From assembly GCF_030378065.1 (NCBI RefSeq), contig NZ_JAUCGJ010000029.1:2646-59689 (forward strand): a stretch of 57,044 bases of DNA, written 5' to 3'. Made by a program: the position numbers and the translations under genes. How positions within the stretch are numbered: the stretch's first letter is position 1; each line of letters opens with the position of its first letter. Positions 46,504-54,628 of this stretch are shown piece by piece. This stretch comes from Candidatus Venteria ishoeyi. GTDB lineage: Bacteria > Pseudomonadota > Gammaproteobacteria > Beggiatoales > Beggiatoaceae. The notes under the pieces were generated by a model. It saw only the letters and a program-made list of their open reading frames with translations, was not told the DNA's origin and ran no database searches.

Positions 46504-46926
46504 TTACGTACTTACGAGCAAGCCCAATTTTTTTGCCGCTTCAGCCATGCCTTTGTCCAAGGTAAACAAGGTTTCACACGCATGATTTTGCATGATAGCC
46601 AGATGCAGCGCATCACCCGCCCGCAGACCACTTTCAAAATCCTGAATGAATTGCGCTGCGAGGTGAAAGTCTGATGCGCCAGGAACGAGTAAACGACAAG
46701 ATTCTTTCAGTAATTGCTCGAAAGCGATTAATAGCTGTTTCGCCATGTGTGGTTCCAGTTCGCGCATACGCACGCGTCGGGCAGTCAGGCTGTAAAATTC
46801 GGTTTTAGTCCATAGACTCAAAGCCAGTTGTTCCGGCGGAATAAGCGCCAGCGCAGCAGCCACTTTATCTGATGTCGCCTCATTAATAAATAATGGTGCA
46901 ATGAAACTGGTATCAATATAAAACAT
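46504..46926 (-). CDS. PIN-domain toxin (VapC-like)
   Basis: 140 residues. The PIN catalytic acidic residues are visible: D5 in YIDTSFIAPLF, E in WTKTEFYSL near residue 43, D in GLRAGDALHLA near 105 and D in LFTLDKGMAEAA near 122. Such proteins cut RNA (often tRNA or rRNA). Its start overlaps the end of the antitoxin gene by one base, a normal TA layout. Confidence 0.88.
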   Translation of the reverse strand: MFYIDTSFIAPLFINEATSDKVAAALALIPPEQLALSLWTKTEFYSLTARRVRMRELEPHMAKQLLIAFEQLLKESCRLLVPGASDFHLAAQFIQDFESGLRAGDALHLAIMQNHACETLFTLDKGMAEAAKKLGLLVST

Positions 46927-47168
46927 TAATAACGGCTTTCTTCTCGCAAGCTTTGCAGCAGGCTGACTGAGTCATTTTTGGCTTTTGGTTGGGCATTGCG
47001 TAAAGTCTCCAATTCAGTGAACGGAAAAGGTTTGATGGTTTTGCTGATTCCCGCTAATTTAGCCACAGGACGACCGTGCCGCGTGATAATAATCTCTTCC
47101 CCGACTTCTGCCTGATTTAATAATTCACTCAGATGCGTTTTGGCTTCCGCAAGGCTGATGGTGCGCAT
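46926..47168 (-). CDS. Phd/YefM-type antitoxin
   Basis: 80 residues. The N-terminus (TISLAEAKTHLSELLNQAEV) followed by GEEIIITRHGRPVAKL is the Phd/YefM DNA-binding fold. The C-terminal tail is the likely toxin-binding part. It lies immediately upstream of the PIN toxin and would neutralise it and repress the operon. Confidence 0.9.
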   Translation of the reverse strand: MRTISLAEAKTHLSELLNQAEVGEEIIITRHGRPVAKLAGISKTIKPFPFTELETLRNAQPKAKNDSVSLLQSLREESRY

Positions 47169-47370
47169 GAGACCTCCATAAAATTAGTCATTTCTTTGGT
47201 CATTTTAGATATTAGCATGAAAGGCACAAGATAGCTTCGGGTTATGAATGCAGATGCCGTTGTTCAAGATTGTCTGCTTATCCAGCGTAGCTTGTTACGT
47301 CCGGTGTTTGTCAACATAGTTGTCCCGTTAGTGGATGATTGATGATATGCGCGCAAGCGGGAATCATGGC

Positions 47371-48686
47371 TTAGCGATAATCTTCCGCCATCTGCTGAAT
47401 CTCTGCCAGAATTTCCTGCACCGGTTCTGCCAGTTCCGGTGGCTGACGCATGGCATCGGGGTGTTGGCTGAGGCTTAGGAAAGCGTAATACAGGGGTTTG
47501 AAACGGGCTTTGAGGTCGATTTCCGTGTCCTGGAAATGGGCTGCTACTAGCGGGTATTGTTGTTTGGCGAGCAGTAGCATGAGGTAACGGGCAATGTCGT
47601 CTGGCCATTTTTCATAGGCTTTTTCATCATAAATAAACCCCTTGGTGGCTTCTGCTGCCTGGGTAAAATTATCATTCCAGGCTTCCACACAGGCATGCTG
47701 TGCGCTTGCGCCAGATGAAGCAACAAAGGCAAAGCAAATGCCAGTTCAGCCTCGTCCAGGGTTTTCTTGAGACGGCTGTAATAATGTTCAAAGTATTGAC
47801 TATGACGGGTATTGGTGATGTCGGCGAATACCGTATCAACATCGGCTTTGCGCAAGCCTTTTAGTTCCTTATCGTGATAACGGTCAATCAAACCTTGCGC
47901 GGCTAATTGCACATGAAACGGCACCAGCCATGCCAGTTTATCCAGTAGATGTTCTGTTGTGGCGGGGCTGCATATAACCTTCTCATGCAGAAACAGGCGT
48001 TGCAGCAGGTCTGTTGCTTCATTATCTTGTAACGGCGGCACTTCCACGATATTAATATCGTTGATTTCCTTGCTGGCATCGAGTTTTTCCGCAATGCTTT
48101 GCAGGCCGATGGAACCGGTATAAATAAACTGCACCTTGCCGCATTGCTGGCGCAATTCCCGGTTTAGTTGCAGAAACTGCTCGGCTTCACCATTGCCGTG
48201 TTCGCGGCGCAGATTTTCCACGGTCTGGGGAAATTCATCCAGCATTAATACCAGACGTTGCCCGTCAAGGGTTTCCAGGTTTTGCAGTTGCTGTTTGAGT
48301 TCACTGAAAAAGGCCACGCCTTTGCTGTCGCCGCTGCGCAATTCGAGTTTGACCCCGGCAAGCTCGATTTTTTCCAATCGTTGCCAAAGCGTATTTAAAC
48401 GGCTGAGCGATTTATCCGCCAAGCCCTGCATTGTGCGCAGGCTTTCCAGCAAACGCTTAAAATAAACGCCCAGTGTTTCCACTGATTCCACTGTGAGATA
48501 CTGAAAACAATAGCCTGCGCGGGGGTTGTCTGCAAGGTGCTGCATAATGGCAGTTTTACCCACGCGGCGCGGAGCAGCAATATAGACATGACTGCCACTG
48601 CCCAGGCGGCGGTAGATTTTATTAATAACGTTGTCACGTGGGTAAAAATTGCTCCCTCTGGGAACCTGACCGACGATATTTTGCAT
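47371..48686 (-). pseudogene. AAA ATPase (archaeal ATPase-like), broken by a frameshift
   Basis: The first part (ATG 48686) encodes an AAA/STAND-like NTPase: GSNFYPRDNVINKIYRRL, Walker A APRRVGKTAIM, Walker B LVLMLDEFPQTV and sensor FIYTGSIGL. It continues to LLLHLAQAH near 47710, then leaves the conserved frame and runs 50 residues into unrelated sequence. The following natural sequence (HACVEAWNDNFTQAAEATKG and on to the end near 47371) is in another frame. A one- or two-base change near 47690-47715 explains both parts. The intact gene would encode about 435 residues. Whether this is a true mutation, an assembly error or programmed frameshifting cannot be decided here. It sits beside a VapBC-like pair. 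Confidence 0.8.
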
Positions 48687-48870
48687 AATTCAATTGTTTG
48701 TTTTTGACTTCAAGTAATAGAAATTTTAATCATACCTGAAATTTAGCCTGCTATTCGCTTAAAAATTATGTGTGAAATCATAATTCGATTCTATACTTTA
48801 TAGACAGGCGTTAGACAAAAACTTCTTTTTTGTGCTTTAGACGCAACAGAAAAAGTACAGGAGAAAGCAC

Positions 48871-51800
48871 ATGAACCGGCATCCTGCTTTTGCTATCAGC
48901 AAGCTATTATTATGGCTTTTTCTGAGCCTGCAAACCTGCATGGCGCTGGAGTTGGAGCCTGCTGCGCCTGTGCTGGAAGCGGGTGCGTCCATCACCTTAT
49001 CGGTTTCTGCCGCCACCGGTGATGTCACCTGGAGCGTGATTAAAGGCACGCTTCAGGCTGCCGGTCTGCAAGCAGTGTATACCGCACCACAGCAAGCCGG
49101 GGTGGATGCAGTTACGATTATTGATCAAGCGGGAGCAGTTGCGGCGTTTAAGATTACGGTGCTGGCGGCACAAAGCCTGGAACAAAGTTTTGCCCCGGAA
49201 AATGCGCTGTGGCAGGTTTTTACCCATCGTGGCGAAGTCACGGCGGTTTTGTTATCACCGGATCGGCAGACCTTGTGGGTGGGTACGCAAGGCGGTCTGG
49301 AACAACGCGATGCCAGCAGTGGAGCTTTGTTGCAGTTATATAGCAATACCGGTGTGTTGCCGGATAATACCCTCCATGCTTTGCATATGCGCGAGCAGAC
49401 CTTATGGGTGGCAACGGCTAAGGGGCTGGCAAGGCGTGATGGCAGCGGTGTCTGGCAGGTGTTTAACACAGATAACAGTGATTTACCCGATAATGACGTT
49501 TATGCAGTGCTGCATGACGGTATAGACTTGTGGGTCGGTACGTGGGCGGGTTTATCGCGTCTGGATGAGAACGGGCGCGGCGAAGTTTATACCAACAGCA
49601 ATAGCGGATTAGCGGGTAATCATGTGTTATCTCTGGCTGAAGATGGTCAGCAGGGGTTATGGGTTGGTCTGCACAGCGCGGGTTTGGCGCATCGGGATAA
49701 TAACGGCAACTGGTCGGCTTATACCGAGGATGACAGCCCTTTGCCCTCTAATATCATTAACAGTCTGTCTTTTTATGACGGGGTGTTGTGGATAGGCTCA
49801 GAATATGGCCTGGGTCGCCTGAATAACGCAACTGAGTGGCTGCATTATACCCAAAACAACAGCCCGTTGGATGAAAACGCCAATATCAAAGCCGTACACA
49901 GCGACCATACCGGGCTGTGGCTGGCGATGAATGGCAGCGGCATTGGGCATTTAAGCCCGGACACTAGCTGGCAGGTTTTTACGAAAGACAACAGCATCCT
50001 GCCCAGTAATTTTAACAAGGCCATAGTCAGCAATGGTGAGGGTTTAAGCTGGGTTGGCAGTGCGCTGGGGCTGGTGCAGTTAGACCATGCTGGCGCTGGC
50101 AGGGTTTATGACGAAGGCTTGCAGGCGTTGCCGCATAATACCGTTAAAGCCTTATACAGCGATGACGCCGGTTTGTGGATAGGCAGCAGCCTGGGTTTGG
50201 CGCAGCTCAGCGCGGAGGCTGGCTGGCAGTTGTACCAACGCACGGATGATGGCACGGGTTTGCCGCATAATTCAGTCAGCGTGTTATTAGGTGATGGTGA
50301 GGATGGGTTGTGGATAGGTACGCACGGCAGCAACAGTGGTTTGGCGCGGTTGCATACTGATGGCAGTTGGTCTTATTACAACGAAAGCAACGGCATTTTG
50401 CCTCATGATTATGTCAATGCCCTGCACCGTGAGGGCAGTGACTTGTGGATAGGCACTAATGGCGGCTTGGTGTTATTACGCGCTGATGGTAGTTTTCAAC
50501 ACTATAATCCTGACAACAGCGACTTACCCCACGCCGATATTCAAGCCTTAAGCGGTGATGGCGCAGGTGGTTTGTGGATAGGCACGGATGGTGGTTTGGC
50601 GCACAGGGATGTGCAGCAACAATGGCAAACCTACAGCAAAGCAGACAGTGATTTACCCAGCGACAGCATTTATGCCTTGTATCGGGAAAGTGAAGGCCGC
50701 TTGTGGATAGGCACGGCGTATGGTTTTGTCGGTCTGGATGCGGATGGCAGTTGGAGCAATGACCTGATTCCCAAAACCTGGATTCGGCACATCATCGCTG
50801 ATGGTAACGGCGGTTTGTGGATTGCAACGAATCACGGCCTGTTGCGGCGTGATGCCAAAGGCGCATGGACACAATACCACAGCGCCAACAGCGGTTTGCC
50901 GCGTAATGATTTGCGTACCGTGCATAGAGATAATAACGGCGTGGTGTGGGCTGGCGGTTGGGAAAGCGGGCTGGCGCGGCTGGATTTTGGTGAAAAACCC
51001 GGTTTGGCGGGATTGATTCAGGATGACAACCAACGCAGTCAATTATTAACCACAAAACGTGCAGCAATTTTAATCCATCCTCGCGGGCAAAGCAGTGGTT
51101 ATAACCAGGCGCAGGCGGTGGATTTTATGGCGGCTTATGCCTATCACAGCCTGCGCGCCCGGGGTTATGACAATAATGAAATTTATCTGCTGTCGCACAA
51201 ACCCGATTTGGATGTCAACCAGGACGCGCAGGCAGATTATTTCGCCGTAGACGGCCCCGTAACCCTGGCAGATTTTCGCGCAGGCACAGCAGCGCGTGAT
51301 TTGACTTTGGACGATATTAATACAGCCTTATCATGGGCCACTGAGCAAGGCACGCTGGAACAACCGCTGCTGCTGATTTTTATTGATCACGGCATCCCCA
51401 ACGGCCTGTTATTAGACCCGCTGGGTGCGCAAATCCTGGATGGTGCAACCTTTGACGCGCTACTGGATGATTATCAGCAAAATACAAATAATGCCGTGAC
51501 TGTGGTGCTGGAAGCCTGTCACACCGGTACTTTGCTCAGTCAATTAGCTGCCGATAAACGCCTGATAATCAGCAGCACGGGAGAAGGTCTGGCTTATTAT
51601 GATGACCTGGGGCGCAGTGCTTTTCTAAAATTGTATCTGGATCAACTGCGCCAGGGCGAAAGTTTTTATCAATCGCTGGATAGCGTGAATTTACGCCTGC
51701 GCCAGCAAATCATACCCCTCAATCAGCAACAAGCCCGGTTGCAAGACCCGGAGCAGGGCGCAATGGCGCGTCGCCTGTGTCTCAATGGCTGCTGGGGCGG

Positions 51801-52491
51801 CTTGCCGGGACTGCTGACGCTGACGGTAACACCACCACCTGCCGTAGTAGAGCCGGGGCAAAGCCTGGATTTGCAGGTGCAGACCCACATCGCTGGGGGT
51901 AATGTACAGCAGGTCTGGGCGGCTATCCAAACCCCGGAAATCACCAACCAGCGCACGGAACAGGGTTATGCCCGTCAAGCCATGCCAACAGGGTATTTGC
52001 GCCGCGAAGCGCAAAATGTGTGGCGACAGGAGTTTGATGATTTTAATACCAGCGGTGATTATGTCATCCGCGTCAAAGCCCAGGACAACAGCGGTTTTAT
52101 CAGCGAAGCCCTGCCCGTGACCATCACCGTCAGCGGCGAATCAACGCTGCAACAAGCGCAGTTTGACATACACACAAACCGCCTGTCCCTGCCTGCTTTA
52201 AGTTTTCCGTTAGATAGCAGCGGCGTGGTGCTGTATCAGGTGGATTTATATGTCAGCAGCTTCGAGCCTTTGTATCTCAGCCCGGACATGGCATCGCTGC
52301 AAGCCACTGCGCAAAATATCAATGCCGCTTATGCCAATTTTAACCCGCAAAGCTGGGGTATACACATCCCGATACTGGAAGTGGCAGACGCAACAGGCAT
52401 AATCAGCCGTTTCAGCGTGGATTTGGCTTATGTTGCCGGTTCAGAACCGTTGCAATTTCACGTATCATCGTTGCATCCGTTTGAGCAGTAA
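48871..52491 (+). CDS. Secreted 14-blade propeller protein with legumain-like (C13) protease domain
   Basis: 1206 residues. Signal peptide (to about 25), an Ig-like domain (about 28-97), then fourteen LWVGT/LWIGT-x-x-G-L repeats (about 105-705). Fourteen blades equal two seven-bladed Reg_prop propellers, as in the extracytoplasmic sensors of hybrid two-component systems. Residues about 729-945 form a caspase-fold C13 (legumain-like) domain: catalytic His about H840 in LIFIDHGIPNG and Cys about C883 in VVLEACHTGTLL. The last 260 residues contain an Ig-like domain and an unrecognised end. There is no membrane anchor. Its role is probably regulated proteolysis outside the cytoplasm, triggered by ligand binding in the propellers (inference). 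Confidence 0.88.
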   Translation: MNRHPAFAISKLLLWLFLSLQTCMALELEPAAPVLEAGASITLSVSAATGDVTWSVIKGTLQAAGLQAVYTAPQQAGVDAVTIIDQAGAVAAFKITVLAAQSLEQSFAPENALWQVFTHRGEVTAVLLSPDRQTLWVGTQGGLEQRDASSGALLQLYSNTGVLPDNTLHALHMREQTLWVATAKGLARRDGSGVWQVFNTDNSDLPDNDVYAVLHDGIDLWVGTWAGLSRLDENGRGEVYTNSNSGLAGNHVLSLAEDGQQGLWVGLHSAGLAHRDNNGNWSAYTEDDSPLPSNIINSLSFYDGVLWIGSEYGLGRLNNATEWLHYTQNNSPLDENANIKAVHSDHTGLWLAMNGSGIGHLSPDTSWQVFTKDNSILPSNFNKAIVSNGEGLSWVGSALGLVQLDHAGAGRVYDEGLQALPHNTVKALYSDDAGLWIGSSLGLAQLSAEAGWQLYQRTDDGTGLPHNSVSVLLGDGEDGLWIGTHGSNSGLARLHTDGSWSYYNESNGILPHDYVNALHREGSDLWIGTNGGLVLLRADGSFQHYNPDNSDLPHADIQALSGDGAGGLWIGTDGGLAHRDVQQQWQTYSKADSDLPSDSIYALYRESEGRLWIGTAYGFVGLDADGSWSNDLIPKTWIRHIIADGNGGLWIATNHGLLRRDAKGAWTQYHSANSGLPRNDLRTVHRDNNGVVWAGGWESGLARLDFGEKPGLAGLIQDDNQRSQLLTTKRAAILIHPRGQSSGYNQAQAVDFMAAYAYHSLRARGYDNNEIYLLSHKPDLDVNQDAQADYFAVDGPVTLADFRAGTAARDLTLDDINTALSWATEQGTLEQPLLLIFIDHGIPNGLLLDPLGAQILDGATFDALLDDYQQNTNNAVTVVLEACHTGTLLSQLAADKRLIISSTGEGLAYYDDLGRSAFLKLYLDQLRQGESFYQSLDSVNLRLRQQIIPLNQQQARLQDPEQGAMARRLCLNGCWGGLPGLLTLTVTPPPAVVEPGQSLDLQVQTHIAGGNVQQVWAAIQTPEITNQRTEQGYARQAMPTGYLRREAQNVWRQEFDDFNTSGDYVIRVKAQDNSGFISEALPVTITVSGESTLQQAQFDIHTNRLSLPALSFPLDSSGVVLYQVDLYVSSFEPLYLSPDMASLQATAQNINAAYANFNPQSWGIHIPILEVADATGIISRFSVDLAYVAGSEPLQFHVSSLHPFEQ

Positions 52492-52493
52492 TG

Positions 52494-52581
52494 CAATTTT
52501 TAAAGGCATCCAATCCTTTTAGGGTAGATTGAAATGACAATTTTTAAAGGCATCCAATCCTTTTAGGGTAGATTGAAATGA
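52494..52581 (+). repeat. Two tandem 44-bp units after the propeller-protease gene
   Basis: The unit CAATTTTTAAAGGCATCCAA plus 24 more bases occurs at 52494 and again at 52538 without a difference. The second unit runs directly into a 31-bp copy of the start of the kinase gene at 54605. Confidence 0.93.
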
Positions 52582-52601
52582 AAAAGCAATTACAAGCCAT
52601 T
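52571..52601 (+). repeat. 31-bp direct repeat, left copy (kinase gene head)
   Basis: Identical to 54598-54628, which includes the ATG and first eight codons of the voltage-sensor kinase. Here the sequence breaks off into a REP-like repeat, so the 63-codon open frame starting at 52578 is a chimera and not a gene. Confidence 0.93.
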
Positions 52602-52606
52602 CTACC

Positions 52607-52686
52607 TCGTTCCCAACGTCTTCGTTGGGAACGCCTGCCCTGGAAGCTCTGCTTCCAGTACGTCAAGCAGAGCTTGGCGGACAGGC
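52607..52686. repeat. REP-like palindromic repeat
   Basis: Hairpins CGTTCCCAACG/CGTTGGGAACG and CTGGAAGC/GCTTCCAG are present, enclosed by GCCTGCC/GGACAGGC. Related to the unit at 46414-46490. Confidence 0.75.
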
Positions 52687-52820
52687 ATTACCAAATAGTG
52701 ATTTCACCGTGTACCATAATGCCTCAAAACAGGTGTTTCACAATATCTTTTTTGACTGAAAAAATATGACCGATTGTGCTTATTAAACAACTTGAAGCCA
52801 AGGAAGAACAAGGAAAAACT

Positions 52821-53105
52821 ATGACACTTTTACAAACAATTCAACAACATGTAGAGAATTTTCCACCTGAAAAACAAGCGGAAGTGCTTGATTTTGTATT
52901 ATTCGTAGAACAAAGATTACAAACTTGTTCAAAAGCATCTGTGAAAACACAAGAAAATGAGCTTATCAATCAGGATAAATTTCAACCCGCAATTGCCTTA
53001 CAAAATTCTGGGCTGATGGGTTGCGCAGACGGTGCGGTGGATTTATCGGAAAATTATAAGGAATACCTTGGGCGTTATTGGGCAGAAAAACATGATCATT
53101 GCTGA
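52821..53105 (+). CDS. DUF2281-type antitoxin (VapB-like)
   Basis: 94 residues from ATG 52821, with AAGGAAAAA upstream; the longer frame from 52776 lacks a good start. The N-terminal helix-rich part (LLQTIQQHVENFPPEKQAEV, LDFVLFVEQRL) matches DUF2281, which is found as antitoxin next to PIN toxins. The C-terminus (DLSENYKEYL) is typical for toxin binding. The PIN gene overlaps its end by 14 bp. Confidence 0.85.
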   Translation: MTLLQTIQQHVENFPPEKQAEVLDFVLFVEQRLQTCSKASVKTQENELINQDKFQPAIALQNSGLMGCADGAVDLSENYKEYLGRYWAEKHDHC

Positions 53106-53517
53106 TACTGGTTTTTGGGTTGCCTTTGCTAACCAAAAAGATAAGCACCACCAAGCTGCGACCACACAAATGCAAAACCTGCTTGCACGCCGGGAATATT
53201 TGATAACAACTTGTGCTGTGATGACGGAAACCTGTCATTTGCTACTACGTGGTCTGGGGCAAAATGCACAGCAGCGTTTCATGGAAGATTACCGTTTAGG
53301 TGGTTTTCGGGTATTTGAATTACGCGAAGCTCATGCGGCGAGAATTACCGAACTCATGGATAAATATGGCGACTTACCGATGGATTTGGCTGATGCCTCA
53401 TTGGTGATATTGGCTGAAGAATTGGGTCATGGACGAATTTTATCTACTGACCGGCGGGATTTTCAGACTTATCGCTGGAAGAACAGACATCCGTTTGAGA
53501 ATTTGTTACTGGATTAG
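53092..53517 (+). CDS. PIN-domain toxin (VapC-like)
   Basis: 141 residues from ATG 53092, whose first residues MIIADTGFWVAFAN contain the first PIN Asp. Further acidic residues are in TCAVMTETCHLLL and DLPMDLADASLVILAEE, with LSTDRRDFQTYRW at the end. It is a probable endoribonuclease, neutralised by the overlapping DUF2281 protein. I prefer this start over 53032 because that one lies inside the antitoxin gene and adds no conserved residues. Confidence 0.88.
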   Translation: MIIADTGFWVAFANQKDKHHQAATTQMQNLLARREYLITTCAVMTETCHLLLRGLGQNAQQRFMEDYRLGGFRVFELREAHAARITELMDKYGDLPMDLADASLVILAEELGHGRILSTDRRDFQTYRWKNRHPFENLLLD

Positions 53518-53568
53518 AGACGTATAAATATTTTAAAGGCCATTTTTTATTTTAAACAAGGAACACCC

Positions 53569-54513
53569 ATGCGCAAAATACTTGTTTTGACCCTTTGCCT
53601 GTTGCTGAGTTGCGCAGTGCAAGCCGCTGAACTTTCCCGCGAGCAATTTATGGATCAATTCCTCAGCGCCGTGCAAGCTAAGGACGCGGAAAAAATCAGC
53701 CAACTGCTGCAAGAAAATCCCGCCACTGCCCGCAAAATCCAGCGGGCTTTGCAAGCGGTGGAAGGCGAGGCGGAAAACGCGCAACAGGCGCGGGCTTTGG
53801 GTGGTTTGCTGGGAGAACTGCTGGGGGCATCGGCGCAAAGCGGGGACAATGCCGCCGGTAGTGATATTGCCGAACTGCAACGTTTGCACCGGGAAGCTGA
53901 ACAAGCCTGGAATCACAGCGATTACCCCACCGCCCTGGAAAAATGGGAACAAGGCTTGAAACTGGCGCGGCAACTCAAAAATCGGCAAGCTATCAGTGCT
54001 TTCATCGGTAATCTTGGTGCAGTGTACGATGACCTCGGCCAATACGCCAAAGCGCTGGAATATTATGAACAGGCGCTGGCTATCCACCGCGAAATCGGCG
54101 ACCGCGCAGGGGAAGGCGGGGATTTGAACAACATCACCGTGCTGCATGAAACCCAGGGCGATTATTCCAAAGCCAGGGACAGCTACCAGCAAGCTCTGAC
54201 CCTGTTCAGCAAAACCGGCGAGCCGGAAAATCTGTGGATGGTGTGGAAAAACCTTTACGAAGTCATGGAAAAACTCAACAACCCCAATGCCGCGATTTTC
54301 TACGGTAAACAGGCAATCAACACCATCCAGCGCCTGCGTACCCATGTCGCCAGGCTGGATGATAAAACGCTGAGTCAGTCCTTTCTAAAAGACAAAAAAC
54401 ATGTTTATGAGGAGCTGGCGGATTTGCTCATGTCTCAGGGGCGTTTGTTTTTAGCACCGCAGCGGGAAGATTTGCAAAAGCGTTTACTGGCCTATCAGCA
54501 AACGCAGAATTGA
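53569..54513 (+). CDS. Exported TPR protein resembling a CHAT protein without the CHAT protease
   Basis: 314 residues with a signal peptide (MRKILVLTLCLLLSCAVQA, cleavage near 20). A helical region (25-95) is followed by about four TPR units (105-235; for example GQYAKALEYYEQALAIHREI). Then comes the segment AIFYGKQAINTIQRLR ... FLKDKKHVYEELADLLMSQG, the conserved bridge that in TPR-CHAT proteins leads to the caspase-like CHAT domain. Here the protein stops about 25 residues later, so the protease part is missing. Either it is a truncated relic, or the TPR part serves another partner, such as the propeller-protease encoded upstream. Good RBS AAGGA before the ATG. Confidence 0.82.
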   Translation: MRKILVLTLCLLLSCAVQAAELSREQFMDQFLSAVQAKDAEKISQLLQENPATARKIQRALQAVEGEAENAQQARALGGLLGELLGASAQSGDNAAGSDIAELQRLHREAEQAWNHSDYPTALEKWEQGLKLARQLKNRQAISAFIGNLGAVYDDLGQYAKALEYYEQALAIHREIGDRAGEGGDLNNITVLHETQGDYSKARDSYQQALTLFSKTGEPENLWMVWKNLYEVMEKLNNPNAAIFYGKQAINTIQRLRTHVARLDDKTLSQSFLKDKKHVYEELADLLMSQGRLFLAPQREDLQKRLLAYQQTQN

Positions 54514-54557
54514 AAAAATCTGGTAACTATTCAATTTCCTGAACAGTTACAAAATCT

Positions 54558-54592
54558 GATTAAAGAATCCGTAAAGAATCCGTAAAGAATCT
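54558..54592 (+). repeat. Three direct repeats of TAAAGAATC(CG)
   Basis: An 11-12-bp word occurs three times just upstream of the kinase start. It may be a regulator-binding array or slippage product; nothing more can be said. Confidence 0.65.
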
Positions 54593-54597
54593 GGGGT

Positions 54598-54628
54598 GAT
54601 TGAAATGAAAAAGCAATTACAAGCCATT
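54598..54628 (+). repeat. 31-bp direct repeat, right copy (intact kinase head)
   Basis: Identical to 52571-52601. Together the two copies flank the VapBC/TPR block. Confidence 0.93.

Noticed and set aside
52494-52581. Possible short CRISPR array (two identical repeats ending in GATTGAAAT)
   Set aside because: The two 44-bp units are directly adjacent with no spacer, and no cas gene is present.
52578-52769. 63-codon open frame
   Set aside because: It is the copied first codons of the kinase gene joined to a REP-like repeat, so it is a chimera.
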